From contig NZ_JBLZMW010000013.1 in the NCBI RefSeq assembly GCF_048553275.1, positions 62,001-126,000 of the forward strand: a DNA stretch of 64,000 bases, in the 5' to 3' direction. Each line of letters opens with the position of its first letter. The stretch's first letter is position 1. The notes under the pieces are model-generated. The model was given only the letters and a program-made list of their open reading frames with translations. It searched no databases and had not been told where the DNA came from. The DNA comes from Pacificoceanicola sp048553275. GTDB taxonomy: Bacteria > Pseudomonadota > Alphaproteobacteria > Rhodobacterales > Rhodobacteraceae. The position numbers were made by a program, and so were the translations under genes. Below are positions 1 through 8,939 of the stretch, piece after piece.

Positions 1-1134
1 GGCTTCCTCGAAATTCTCCATCTGGCGCATCAGATCCGCGTAGGCGGAATGCACCACCGGCAGTTCCGAATGGCTTTCGCTCAGCGCCTTGAGCACGGCT
101 GCCGCGCCCTCCATGTCACCCTTGGCGCGCAGCGCCTCGGCCCGTCCCATTTCGGCGGCGTGGCTGAAGGTGCTGTCCTGCGGCACGCTTTCATAGGCTT
201 CGATGGCAAGATCGTATTGCTGCATCCCGTCGAGCAGTTCCGCCGACAGCAGCAGCGCATCCACGTGATCGGGGCGCAGGTACTCGGCCAGACGGGAGTA
301 AACCAGTGTCAGATCGCTGTTGTTCTCGTTTGCAAGCGCGCTGCCAAGGGTGAAGAACACTTCGGCCAGCCCGTCACGAGCCGAACGCACATGCGTAAAG
401 CTGAGCGACTCGCCGTCTTCGAGCGCCGCGCGCATCTGCTCCAGACCAGGGTCCAGATCCTTGCCAAAAGCGGTATCCAGCAGCGCCAGCGCTTCGGCGT
501 TGCGGTCCAGCTGGCTGAGGATCTCCGTGCGGGCCATCACGCCGCGCCGCGTCATACCCATACCGCCGGGGCTTTCATTGGCAAAAAGCGTCTCCGCGCT
601 CTCAAAATCACCGACGGAGGCCAGCGCCAGCGCCTTGTGATACACCGAAAACGGGCCGAGCCCCTGCATCTTGCCAACCTCATCAAAGTCGACAAGCGCC
701 GCACTCATGTCACCCATGCCCAGCTGCGCCCAGGCTTTGGCCAGACCGTCTGCCAGTGGTCCGAGGCCGCGTTGCTCGTTGATCGCCTGCAGCACCGCTT
801 CGAAATTCTCGTTCTTGGCATCGCGCGCGACCGTGGCCATCTGCGCCAGCTGGCTCCGGTGCCCTTCGGTGACCAGCTTGTCCGCAAGCGCCGCCGCCTT
901 TTCGATCTCGCCAAGCGATATATTGGCCAGCAACGCCCGCTCCAGCAGCTCCGGCTTTGTCGGATCAAACTGGATCGCGCGACCGTAGTACTTCGCCGCC
1001 GCCTTGAAATCCCCGGAAAAACTGGCCTGACGCCCAGCAAGATAGTCGCCGGAAACCCCATTGGCCGCAGCCGGCTGAACCCCCGCCACAGCCGCGATCA
1101 AGACCCCTGCGCGGATCACATTTGTCCAAGCCAT
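1..1134 (-). CDS. TPR-rich exported protein, 3' end beyond the window
   Basis: The frame is open from ATG at 1134 to the left edge, giving 378 codons without a stop, so the C-terminus is missing. The product begins with a short hydrophobic stretch ending in PAAA that looks like a Sec signal peptide. It continues as alternating short helices rich in Ala, Leu and Tyr (for example DFKAAAKYYGRAIQFDP), the spacing typical of tetratricopeptide repeats. TPR proteins are protein-binding scaffolds; the partner cannot be named. It reads away from the PilZ-like gene upstream on the same strand. The TPR assignment is confident, the function unknown. Confidence 0.8.
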   Translation of the reverse strand, partial: MAWTNVIRAGVLIAAVAGVQPAAANGVSGDYLAGRQASFSGDFKAAAKYYGRAIQFDPTKPELLERALLANISLGEIEKAAALADKLVTEGHRSQLAQMATVARDAKNENFEAVLQAINEQRGLGPLADGLAKAWAQLGMGDMSAALVDFDEVGKMQGLGPFSVYHKALALASVGDFESAETLFANESPGGMGMTRRGVMARTEILSQLDRNAEALALLDTAFGKDLDPGLEQMRAALEDGESLSFTHVRSARDGLAEVFFTLGSALANENNSDLTLVYSRLAEYLRPDHVDALLLSAELLDGMQQYDLAIEAYESVPQDSTFSHAAEMGRAEALRAKGDMEGAAAVLKALSESHSELPVVHSAYADLMRQMENFEEA

Positions 1135-1314
1135 ATTTCTGCTGCACTCCGTTTGTTTTCCGGCGCCTGTTGCGCGTTGCGTCAAGCGTAGGCGCTGTGC
1201 CCGCGCATGACAAGAAGGCTGCGGTCACGATTCCCCCAGCGCCGCTTGAACACCCAAGGATTGAAAGCGCCGCCGCGACTGTGCGGCCCTGTCCGGGGCT
1301 CAGCACCCGCCGCA

Positions 1315-1593
1315 TCAAACGCGATACTGACGCAGATTTGCAAGTTGCGCCGGGGTCAGCGGATAGCGGAATTCCAGCGCCCCGCCGGTCGGCTCGCAGC
1401 GCACGACGCGGGCCTGAATCTTCTGGCCCATGGCAATGAAGGCGACCTTGGCCCCGACGCGCGGCGGACGCGGCCCGGCAAACCGCAGTCCGGTTTCGCT
1501 GACATTGCGAACATGCACTGTAAACCGCGCAGAACCGGTAAACAGCTCCATGCTCCAGGCGCTCGGCCAACGGTTAGGACGCTCTTGCAACAT
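1315..1593 (-). CDS. PilZ-like domain protein
   Basis: A 92-residue product made of a single small domain. Arginines near the N-terminus (ERPNRW) are followed about 20 residues later by NVSETG, which matches the PilZ pattern of an Arg motif followed by (D/N)xSxxG, and then by beta-rich sequence ending in LEFRYPLTPAQLANLRQYRV. PilZ domains bind cyclic di-GMP and transmit it to motility, adhesion or exopolysaccharide targets. I use the ATG at 1593 because it keeps the arginines, although it sits directly after the terminator of the upstream gene. The canonical RxxxR spacing is not perfect, so c-di-GMP binding is inference. Confidence 0.65.
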   Translation of the reverse strand: MLQERPNRWPSAWSMELFTGSARFTVHVRNVSETGLRFAGPRPPRVGAKVAFIAMGQKIQARVVRCEPTGGALEFRYPLTPAQLANLRQYRV

Positions 1594-1631
1594 GGAAAAA
1601 GGCTCGCCCCGTTTCGATCGGAGCGAGCCTT
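1594..1631 (-). terminator. Rho-independent terminator after ETF-QO gene
   Basis: The arms AAGGCTCG (1599-1606) and CGAGCCTT (1624-1631) pair perfectly, with further inner G-C pairs around a 9-nt loop. On the minus strand the hairpin is followed by a short T run. It lies between the ETF-QO stop and the ATG of the PilZ-like gene and would separate the two. Confidence 0.75.
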
Positions 1632-1661
1632 GCAAAATAATATTAATAGCCGGTTATACGC

Positions 1662-3308
1662 CTACATATTCGGATAGTTCGGTCCGTCGCCACCCTGCGG
1701 TACCGTCCATTCGATGTTCTGCGACGGATCCTTGATGTCACAGGTCTTGCAGTGCACGCAGTTCTGGAAGTTGATGACGAACTCTTCGCTGCCATCCTTT
1801 TCAACCACCTCATAGACACCCGCCGGGCAGTAGCGCTGCGCCGGTTCGGCATATTTCGGCAGGTTGATCGCCACCGGGATATGCGGATCCTTCAGCTTGA
1901 GGTGCGCGGGCTGGCTCTCTTCGTGGTTCGTGAAAGAGAAGGATACATTCGTCAGCCGATCAAAAGACAGCTTGCCATCGGGTTTGGGGTAGTCGATCGG
2001 CTCGAACAGAGCGGCCTGCTTTGTGGCTTCGGCATCGGTCTTGCCATGCTTCAGCGTACCAAGAAACGAAAAGCCAATCGTGTTGGTCCACATATCCAGA
2101 CCACCCAGCGCAAGGCTTGCCGTCAGGCCATACTTGGACCAGAGCGGTTTGACGTTGCGCACCTTCTTGAGGTCCTTGCCGATGGCGCCCGTGCGGACCT
2201 CCACTTCGTAATCATGCAGCTCGTCCTGCGCGCGGCCTGCCTTGATCGCCTTGGCAGCGGCCTCTGCGGCGGCAATGCCCGACAGCATGGCATTGTGGTT
2301 GCCCTTGATGCGCGGCACGTTGACCATGCCCACCGAGCAGCCAAGCATCGCAACACCCGGCGCCACCATCTGCGGCATGGACTGATACCCGCCTTCGGAG
2401 ATCGCGCGGGCGCCGTATGCGATGCGCTTCCCGCCTTCCAGCAGGTCCGCGACGATCGGGTGATGCTTGAACCGCTGGAACTCCATATAGGGGTACAGAT
2501 AGGGGTTTTCGTAGTTCAGGTGCACGACGAAGCCGACATAGACCTGATTGTTCTCAAGGTGATAGACGAAAGAGCCGCCGCCTGCGTTTGACCCAAGTGG
2601 CCAACCCATGGTGTGGGTGACGCGGCCCTCATGGTGCTTGGCCGGATCGACTTCCCAGATTTCCTTCATGCCGAGGCCGAACTTTTGCGGCTCCTTGCCA
2701 TCAGACAGGCCGTATTTCTCGATCACCTGCTTGGACAGGCTGCCGCGCACACCTTCGCCGAGGAAAACATACTTGCCCAGCAGTTCCATCCCCGGCTCAT
2801 AGCCATCGCCCGGCGTACCATCCGCGTTCTTGCCAAATTCACCGGCAACAACGCCGCGAATGGTGCCGTGATCGCCATAAACCAGCTCCGAACAGGCCAT
2901 GCCCGGGAAGATCTCCACGCCAAGCGCCTCTGCCTGCTCCGCCATCCAGCGGCAGACGTTGCCCATAGACACGATATAGTTGCCGTGGTTGTTCATCAGC
3001 GGCGGCATCGGGAAATTGGGGATTTTCACCTGGCCGGCTTCGCCCAGCATGAAAAACTGATCATCCGTCACCGGCACGTTAAGCGGCGCACCCTTTTCTT
3101 TCCAATCCGGGATCAGCTTGTCGAGCCCGCAGGGATCCAGAACGGCGCCTGACAGGATATGCGCGCCCACTTCCGAGCCCTTCTCCAGCACAACGACCTC
3201 CAGATCGGGGTCGATCTGCTTGAGGCGGATCGCAGCAGACAGGCCGGCGGGGCCTGCCCCCACGATCACAACATCATATTCCATCGACTCGCGCGTCACG
3301 TCGCTCAT
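1662..3308 (-). CDS. Electron transfer flavoprotein-ubiquinone oxidoreductase
   Basis: A 548-residue protein of the usual family length. It takes electrons from reduced ETF, generated by acyl-CoA and methyl-donor dehydrogenases, and passes them to ubiquinone at the inner membrane. An N-terminal FAD-binding Rossmann motif GAGPAG (residues 17-22) is followed by the ubiquinone/FAD body. The C-terminal [4Fe-4S] ligands are C494, C517, C520 and C523 in CPAG and NCVHCKTCDIKDP. The gene stands alone here; etfAB is not adjacent. A strong terminator follows the stop codon. Confidence 0.97.
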   Translation of the reverse strand: MSDVTRESMEYDVVIVGAGPAGLSAAIRLKQIDPDLEVVVLEKGSEVGAHILSGAVLDPCGLDKLIPDWKEKGAPLNVPVTDDQFFMLGEAGQVKIPNFPMPPLMNNHGNYIVSMGNVCRWMAEQAEALGVEIFPGMACSELVYGDHGTIRGVVAGEFGKNADGTPGDGYEPGMELLGKYVFLGEGVRGSLSKQVIEKYGLSDGKEPQKFGLGMKEIWEVDPAKHHEGRVTHTMGWPLGSNAGGGSFVYHLENNQVYVGFVVHLNYENPYLYPYMEFQRFKHHPIVADLLEGGKRIAYGARAISEGGYQSMPQMVAPGVAMLGCSVGMVNVPRIKGNHNAMLSGIAAAEAAAKAIKAGRAQDELHDYEVEVRTGAIGKDLKKVRNVKPLWSKYGLTASLALGGLDMWTNTIGFSFLGTLKHGKTDAEATKQAALFEPIDYPKPDGKLSFDRLTNVSFSFTNHEESQPAHLKLKDPHIPVAINLPKYAEPAQRYCPAGVYEVVEKDGSEEFVINFQNCVHCKTCDIKDPSQNIEWTVPQGGDGPNYPNM

Positions 3309-3715
3309 GGCGGCTCCTTCCCGGGGGACTTGGAAATTTTATTTCGCGCATGATTAGCGCGGCGGTGCAGCATGGGTCAATGACGACACGGCGTTACAAC
3401 CGCTCTTTGCGACGTATTGCCAGCGATAATCGCTTTCGCCCGGCGCGCGGCGCGGAACACCTCACCTCCTGCAGCCTTTGCTTTGCAGGCCGCTCACCCC
3501 CTATCACCGCACCAAAGGCCACCCGGCGCAGACCGGCGAGATCGGTGGCACCGGTTGCCAACGGACGAGCCATTCCACTGACCGGACCATCATAAATACT
3601 GGACTTTTTCGCGGCGCTATTGCACTGCACGCCTGCGATTGCCATTCTATCAAGAGACACGCCAAGGGTGCACGGCTCGGTCGGCCGCCGCACGACAAAA
3701 GACTGGAACGACCCC
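3309..3715. other. 407-bp divergent intergenic region between ETF-QO and greA
   Basis: No convincing gene, RNA or repeat was found. Short open frames exist on both strands but resemble no family and lack ribosome-binding sites. The region must carry the divergent promoters of the ETF-QO gene and greA. A small inverted repeat (CCTGCA / TGCAGG) lies near 3472-3491; its role is unclear. Confidence 0.5.
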
Positions 3716-4186
3716 ATGGACAAGATACTGATCACCCGCGCGGGCTTCACCGCGCTCGAAACCGAATTGAAAAAGCTCAAGTCCGTCGAGCGTCCCGCCG
3801 TGATTCAGGCGATTGCCGAGGCGCGCGAACTCGGTGACCTGAAGGAAAACGCCGAATATCACTCGGCGCGGGAAAAGCAGGGCTTCATCGAAGGCCGCAT
3901 TCAGGAGATCGAGGGCATTCTCGGCCTTGCCGAGGTCATCGACCCCAAAACGCTCAAGGGCGCGGTCAAATTCGGCGCCACCGTCACGGTGGTCGACGAG
4001 GATACCGACGAAGAGAAAGTCTGGCAGATCGTCGGAGAGCATGAGGCCAATATCGAAAAAGGCCTGCTCAACGTCAAATCGCCGATCGCCCGCGCGCTCA
4101 TCGGCAAGGACGCAGGCGACAGCGTCGAAGTCCGCACACCGGGCGGCGAGAAGAGCTACGAGATCCTCACCATCGAATACAAGTGA
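3716..4186 (+). CDS. greA: Transcription elongation factor GreA
   Basis: A 156-residue product of normal GreA length. GreA enters the RNA polymerase secondary channel and stimulates cleavage of backtracked RNA. The N-terminal coiled coil carries the acidic tip in ELGDLKENAEYH, with D41 and E44 matching the catalytic tip residues of characterised GreA. The C-terminal FKBP-like domain contains GEHEANIEKGLL and SPIARALIGKDAGDSV. The ATG at 3716 is chosen over the upstream in-frame start because the family begins MDKxxxT. A membrane-protein gene follows almost immediately. Confidence 0.97.
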   Translation: MDKILITRAGFTALETELKKLKSVERPAVIQAIAEARELGDLKENAEYHSAREKQGFIEGRIQEIEGILGLAEVIDPKTLKGAVKFGATVTVVDEDTDEEKVWQIVGEHEANIEKGLLNVKSPIARALIGKDAGDSVEVRTPGGEKSYEILTIEYK

Positions 4187-4197
4187 CCGCGGCCGCC

Positions 4198-5199
4198 ATG
4201 TCCGACGACAAGAGCCAAGCCAAACCGACACCTCCGGGCCTGTACGACCGATCCGGAGCAGACGCCGTAACAGGCGTTGAAATCGCCGCGCTCGCCGCGA
4301 CGGTCATCTGGGTGCTGCTGTCCGGAAGCTACTTCATCTTCGGCTCGTTCAGCGACGGCGCCGGGCTGCGATTCCTGTTGTCGTTCATGGTCATCGTCAT
4401 GCCCGTGGCGCTGATCTGGGTCGCGGCGCTCTCGGCCCGCTCCGCGCGGATCATGCGCAGCGAAAGCGCCCGGCTGCAGGCGGCCATCGATGCGATTCGT
4501 CAGGCTTACGTGACGCAGGCTCAGAAGGGGCGAAACGATCCGCCTCACCCGACGCTGGTGAAACGCCTGGACGAGATCGCCGCCGGGCAAAAGAACCTCG
4601 AAGCCACGCTGACCATGATCGGATCGACCCGCATGGCCGAACCAGCGCACCCGGCAGCAGCGCCGCAGACGGACATCGACGATCAGCCCGCCCTGTCGCT
4701 CGGCACCCCGGCGGAGGCGCTGCAACCGCCATTGTCGAACGAGGATTTCATCCGCGCGCTGAACTTCCCGGAAACCGCCGAAGACAAAGAAGGCTTCAAC
4801 GCCCTGCGCCGCGCCCTCAAGGATCGCAACGCCGCCCACCTGATCCAGGCCGCGCAGGACATCCTGACCCTGCTCAGCCAGGACGGGATCTATATGGACG
4901 ACCTGCGTCCCGATCTGGCCCGTCCCGAAGTCTGGCGCACCTTTGCCCAAGGCACGCGGGGCCGCGCCATCGCCCCGCTTGGCGGTGTACGCGACCGCTC
5001 CTCGCTGGCCCTGGCCCTTGGCCGGATGAAGCAGGACCCGATCTTCCGCGATGCCGCGCACCACTTTCTGCGCCGTTTCGACAAGAGCTTTGCCGCCTTC
5101 GAGCCGAACGCGTCGGACACGGAAATCACCCAATTCGCCGGGACACGCTCTGCCCGCGCCTTTATGCTGTTGGGACGTGTGGCGGGCACCTTCGACTGA
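4198..5199 (+). CDS. Conserved hypothetical membrane protein
   Basis: A 333-residue product with two hydrophobic segments near residues 25-70 (EIAALAATVIWVLLSGSYFIFG and a second containing FLLSFMVIVMPVALIWVAAL). A soluble helical region and a C-terminal domain with FRDAAHHFLRRFDKSF follow, so it is probably anchored in the inner membrane with a large cytoplasmic part. It starts 11 nt after the greA stop and is probably cotranscribed with it. I do not recognise a named family and no catalytic motif is visible. An in-frame GTG at 4183 is an alternative start overlapping greA. Confidence 0.75.
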   Translation: MSDDKSQAKPTPPGLYDRSGADAVTGVEIAALAATVIWVLLSGSYFIFGSFSDGAGLRFLLSFMVIVMPVALIWVAALSARSARIMRSESARLQAAIDAIRQAYVTQAQKGRNDPPHPTLVKRLDEIAAGQKNLEATLTMIGSTRMAEPAHPAAAPQTDIDDQPALSLGTPAEALQPPLSNEDFIRALNFPETAEDKEGFNALRRALKDRNAAHLIQAAQDILTLLSQDGIYMDDLRPDLARPEVWRTFAQGTRGRAIAPLGGVRDRSSLALALGRMKQDPIFRDAAHHFLRRFDKSFAAFEPNASDTEITQFAGTRSARAFMLLGRVAGTFD

Positions 5200-5280
5200 C
5201 TGCGCCTTGGCTTGTCCGCGCCAGCGGTCTTTGAACCGGGAAGACGCAAGGCCAGGGGCACGAGCCCCCCGTGCGCGACG

Positions 5281-7368
5281 TTAGAGACCGAAACTGCCGT
5301 AGGGGATAAAGCGCACCGGATCGCCCGGCGCGATCTCGCGACCGCCATCGCCGAGCTCGACGAGCCCCTCGCCCCAACTCAGCCCCGACACCCGGCCAGA
5401 GCCTTCAGACTTGAAGACCTCCGCCCGGCCATTGCGCATCCGTGCGCGCAGGTATTCGCGCCGCCCCTGCTTCTTTTGCTTGGTGAAGGCCGCGGGCACG
5501 TCAAAGCCCAGTGGCGCCTGCCAGCCCGATCCGGCAAGCATTCCCATGGCGGGCCGCGCGAAAATCAGCGTGCAGACAAAAGCCGCCACCGGGTTGCCGG
5601 GCAAGCCGAACACCGGCTTGCCGCCCCAAAGGCCCAGCGCCAGCGGTCGTCCCGGCTTGAGAGCAATGCGCCATTCCTGCATGGCTCCCGCTTCGCGCAG
5701 CAAGGCCGAAACGTGATCTTCATCCCCTGCCGATGCGCCGCCGGACGTCAGAATGAGATCCGCCTGTCCTGACGCCTCATCCAACCGCGCCGCAAGCGCC
5801 GCGCGGTCGTCGGGCACCCGCCCCATATCCACCGCTTCGAATCCGAAGCGCGATATCATCGTCAGCAGCATGGGGCGATTCGCATCGAAAATCTGTCCAG
5901 GTCCGGCAGCCGAGCCCGGTTCCACCACCTCATCGCCGGTCGAGAGCACCGCCACGCGCAGCCGCGCCCGCACCGTCAGCGTGTCGAGACCGACCGAGGC
6001 CGCAAGCGCCAGATCCGCCGGGGTCAACACCCGGCCCGCCCGCAGCGCCACCGCGCCAGCCATCACATCCTCCCCAGCCTTGCGCGTGTTCGCGCCCGGC
6101 TTCATGCCACCGCGAAAGGCCACCTTGCCGCCCTCCACCGCGCAGTCCTCATCGAGCACAACGGTGTCCACACCATCGGGCAGCGCCGCGCCGGTGAGCA
6201 CCCGCAGCGCGCGCCCCTCCGGCACCACACCGTCAAACGGCACACCCGCAGCCGAGCGCCCCGCGATGAGCGGCAAGACCACGTCGCCATCGGGCAGGCT
6301 CGCCCCGGCAAAACCGTATCCATCCACCGCCGTGTTCGGGAGCGGCGGGTTCGCGCGCCGCGCCACCGCATCCTCCGCCAGGACGCGCCCCATGGCCGCA
6401 GCCAGCGGAACCGGCTCCCTCCCGACCACGCAGGTCAGGCGTTGCTCCAGCATGGCCAGCGCCTCATCCACCGGTGTCCAATCCACCCCCGGCGGCAGGG
6501 CAAAGCAATCGTTGCGCAAAGGCGGCGGTTTCAGTGTCACGGCGGCCATCAACTCCTCTTCGAACCCCAGTCCAAGGATCCAGCCCTCCACGGGCGCATC
6601 CACGTCAAGCATCGCATCCAGACGCTCAGGCGCAAGCCCCGCCAACGCCTGGGCCAGCAGGCGGACCTGCACTGCGTCGCGAATATCCTCCGGGCCGGTC
6701 GCCCGCCGAACCGCATCATTGATCAGCCCCGGCCAGATCTCCACGAAGGCCACGGGCGCATCCAGCGCCTCAAACGGCCAGACCGCAACCTGCCCTGCGA
6801 AACGCTGTCGCAGCCGCTCCAGCACAGGCAGACCCATGATCACCTGCGATCCCACCGCTCCGGCCCCCGCCATCTGCCAACAGGTGAAACTGCCCTTGGC
6901 CGCGCGCTCGCAGGCGCGGCGCTCCGGGAACGGGTTCGCATAGTTCGCTTTCGTGCGCGGCAGCCCGGCAATGTCGCGCTTCAACCCATTGGCCCAGAAT
7001 GGGCCGTGCCCGCCCTGTCGAAGATTGAACGCCGCAGCGCGATCGAAACGATTGTTGGCCTTGGGTGCATCCTCGACATGGGCGTCGAGATAGGCCCAAA
7101 ACGCCAACGGATCGTCCCGCCCGATCACATCGGCCACGAACCCCGCCGGATAGGCAAAGGGAAAATCGAAGCCGATCAACAGCCGCTCGCCTGCGTTCAA
7201 CGCCGCCCCGATCCGCTCCAGGAGGAAAGCCTCGGCCGTCGCGCGGTTGCGCATGTACAGCGGCGCGTGGCCAGCCTCCCCGATCCAGATCGCATCCTTG
7301 CGCGGTCTCGGCCCCGTATCGTTGCCCCCTGACCAATCGACCATCACAAAGCGGTCCCAACCGCTCAA
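5281..7368 (-). CDS. moeA: MoeA molybdopterin molybdotransferase with N-terminal RNase H-like domain
   Basis: 695 residues, far longer than ordinary MoeA (about 400). Residues ~295-695 are a full MoeA, which inserts molybdate into adenylylated molybdopterin: LPNTAVDGYGF, MKPGANTRKAGEDV, STGDEVV, SGGASAGDEDHV, LKPGRPLALG and GLPGNPVA are all present. Residues 1-285 form a separate domain with acidic residues in VDWSGG (D11) and IGFDFPFAYP (D68), reminiscent of RNase H-fold DUF429-like proteins. The first codon is TTG, overlapping the mobB stop; GTG or ATG codons eight and nine residues downstream are alternatives. It lies downstream of mobA-mobB on the same strand, fitting molybdenum cofactor synthesis. 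Confidence 0.92.
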   Translation of the reverse strand: MSGWDRFVMVDWSGGNDTGPRPRKDAIWIGEAGHAPLYMRNRATAEAFLLERIGAALNAGERLLIGFDFPFAYPAGFVADVIGRDDPLAFWAYLDAHVEDAPKANNRFDRAAAFNLRQGGHGPFWANGLKRDIAGLPRTKANYANPFPERRACERAAKGSFTCWQMAGAGAVGSQVIMGLPVLERLRQRFAGQVAVWPFEALDAPVAFVEIWPGLINDAVRRATGPEDIRDAVQVRLLAQALAGLAPERLDAMLDVDAPVEGWILGLGFEEELMAAVTLKPPPLRNDCFALPPGVDWTPVDEALAMLEQRLTCVVGREPVPLAAAMGRVLAEDAVARRANPPLPNTAVDGYGFAGASLPDGDVVLPLIAGRSAAGVPFDGVVPEGRALRVLTGAALPDGVDTVVLDEDCAVEGGKVAFRGGMKPGANTRKAGEDVMAGAVALRAGRVLTPADLALAASVGLDTLTVRARLRVAVLSTGDEVVEPGSAAGPGQIFDANRPMLLTMISRFGFEAVDMGRVPDDRAALAARLDEASGQADLILTSGGASAGDEDHVSALLREAGAMQEWRIALKPGRPLALGLWGGKPVFGLPGNPVAAFVCTLIFARPAMGMLAGSGWQAPLGFDVPAAFTKQKKQGRREYLRARMRNGRAEVFKSEGSGRVSGLSWGEGLVELGDGGREIAPGDPVRFIPYGSFGL

Positions 7369-7856
7369 AGGCCGACCTCTTTGAGGATGAAATCGGCCAC
7401 GGCAATGGTGTCGTTCAGATCGAACACCGGCCGGTCCAGCTCCAAAGGCACATCGCTGGCCACCGCGCGGATGGTCGGATCGTCCGCCGCGATCAGGGGA
7501 TTGCCGGTTTCGGCCCGAAACGCCTCCACCTTCGGATGGCTGTCGCGTTTGTAGCCTTCGATCAACACCAGATCGACAGGTGCGAGACGCGCCAGCAGAT
7601 CGGCCAGAACAGGCTCCTGCGCGCCGCGCAACTCGCTCATGTGCGCCACGCGATTGCGCGACGCGAGAATCACCTCCGACGCCCCAGCCACACGGTGCCG
7701 ATGAGAATCCTTGCCCGGATGGTCGACGTCAAAGCTGTGATGGGCGTGCTTGACCGTGCTGACGGTGAAGCCGCGCCCGGTGATTTCCGTCACCAGCCGC
7801 TCCATCAACCCGGTCTTGCCCGCGTTCTTCCAGCCGGTCACGCCGTAAACCCTCAT
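7365..7856 (-). CDS. mobB: Molybdopterin-guanine dinucleotide biosynthesis protein B
   Basis: A 163-residue product with a Walker A P-loop GWKNAGKT at residues 8-15. MobB is a GTP-binding accessory of MobA in converting molybdopterin to the guanine dinucleotide form. VKHAHHSFDVDHPGKDS, ASEVILAS and DLVLIEGYK are typical of the family. The ATG at 7856 begins with the expected MRVYGVTG and overlaps the mobA stop by 4 nt; the mobB stop in turn overlaps the TTG start of moeA. This shows a tightly coupled mobA-mobB-moeA transcript. Confidence 0.95.
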   Translation of the reverse strand: MRVYGVTGWKNAGKTGLMERLVTEITGRGFTVSTVKHAHHSFDVDHPGKDSHRHRVAGASEVILASRNRVAHMSELRGAQEPVLADLLARLAPVDLVLIEGYKRDSHPKVEAFRAETGNPLIAADDPTIRAVASDVPLELDRPVFDLNDTIAVADFILKEVGL

Positions 7857-8479
7857 AAAAGCTCCTCTGCCCGCGCCAGATCCTCGGGCGTGTTGACGTT
7901 GAAAAAAGGATCGATCCCGTCCACCGGAAAGACGCATTCACGCCCACCGTGCGCTTCGGTCCAGAGCACGACCTTCTTGAGTCCCCCCTGCAGCGCCGCC
8001 CGCAGATCATCACGCAGGGCAACAGGCCAGAGGCCAAAGGTCGGATGCCGGATCAGGCCGGACTTCGATTTCGACTTCGTCTGCGCCTCGCCCCGTGTGG
8101 CGGCCAGAACAAGCGGAAAGCTCTGCCCTTCCGATGCCAGCAACAGGCGCGGCACCAGATCGCAGGGAAAGAACGGCGTATCGGCGGCAACGGTGACGAT
8201 GGTCTCCGCGCCCTGCTCCGCCGCCCAATCCAGCCCTGCGAGCACACCCGCCAAGGGACCGGGAAACCCTGCGATGCTGTCTGGCACCACCGGCAAGGCG
8301 CCGCCAAACCGGGCAGCCTCTCCATTGGCGTTGAGCGCCAGCCCGGCCACTTGCGGCGCCAGCCGATCGCGCACGCGCGCCAAAAGGCTCTGCCCGCCAA
8401 GATCGAGCAAGGCCTTGTCGCCGCCGCCCATCCGCGTGGCCAGCCCCCCGGCCAGGATCACTCCGAACGGTTGCTTCAC
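7853..8479 (-). CDS. mobA: Molybdenum cofactor guanylyltransferase MobA
   Basis: A 208-residue nucleotidyltransferase that attaches GMP to molybdopterin. The N-terminal signature LAGGLATRMGGGDKAL (residues 9-24) matches the LAGGxxxRMGxxDK motif, and TVAADTPFFP carries the conserved metal-binding aspartate. The C-terminal FFNVNTPEDLARAE is also family-typical. It overlaps the deaminase gene upstream and mobB downstream by 4 nt each. With fdhD nearby, the context points to bis-MGD enzymes such as formate dehydrogenase. Confidence 0.96.
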   Translation of the reverse strand: MKQPFGVILAGGLATRMGGGDKALLDLGGQSLLARVRDRLAPQVAGLALNANGEAARFGGALPVVPDSIAGFPGPLAGVLAGLDWAAEQGAETIVTVAADTPFFPCDLVPRLLLASEGQSFPLVLAATRGEAQTKSKSKSGLIRHPTFGLWPVALRDDLRAALQGGLKKVVLWTEAHGGRECVFPVDGIDPFFNVNTPEDLARAEELL

Positions 8480-8892
8480 GTCTTGCGCCTTCCGTGTTTG
8501 TAGGCTGTCGGCATCAGGTCCGCCATCGCCCAGAACGCCATGCCTTCACCCTCCGGCACCGCGACAAGCGCGTCCGGCGCATAGTCCAGCATCAATTCCC
8601 GGCAGGGTCCGCAAGGCGGGATGACCTCGCCGCGCCGGTTCACGGCACCGCAGAACACCACCGCGTCATCCGGGTCCGCCGCCATCGCCATGCCGATCGC
8701 CACAGGCTCGGCACAGACGCTGGCGCGCGGCAGGGTGCTGTCGAGGTTCATGCCGATATAGCGCGCGCCCGACGCGGTCAGCACCACGGAGGCCACCGAA
8801 TGCCAATCGCCGCGCTGCCGGTCCTTGATGAAATCCTGTGCCGCAGCGATCGCCGCGCGCATGTTCGCATCCAGTGTCGCGTGATCTCTCAT
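8476..8892 (-). CDS. Cytidine deaminase-like zinc hydrolase
   Basis: A 138-residue zinc deaminase. CAEP (C60, E62) and PCGPC (C94, C97) supply the zinc ligands and the catalytic glutamate of the cytidine deaminase superfamily. The short form with HSVASVV and CAEPVAIG resembles blasticidin-S-deaminase-type members as much as housekeeping Cdd, so the substrate (cytidine, deoxycytidine or another aminopyrimidine) is open. It overlaps mobA by 4 nt and may be translationally coupled to it, an unexpected partner for molybdenum cofactor genes. Confidence 0.85.
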   Translation of the reverse strand: MRDHATLDANMRAAIAAAQDFIKDRQRGDWHSVASVVLTASGARYIGMNLDSTLPRASVCAEPVAIGMAMAADPDDAVVFCGAVNRRGEVIPPCGPCRELMLDYAPDALVAVPEGEGMAFWAMADLMPTAYKHGRRKT

Positions 8893-8939
8893 ATCGTCCC
8901 CACCAGCCCAAGGCGCTCAAACGTCCTACGGGACAATTG

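Noticed and set aside
49..1191. 380-residue forward reading frame across the TPR gene
   Set aside because: It is the antisense shadow of the TPR gene, is rich in Arg, His and Gln, and has no family resemblance or ribosome-binding site.
5753..6943. 396-residue Ser/Arg/Pro-rich forward frame over moeA
   Set aside because: Low-complexity shadow in the antisense frame of a GC-rich gene; no ribosome-binding site.
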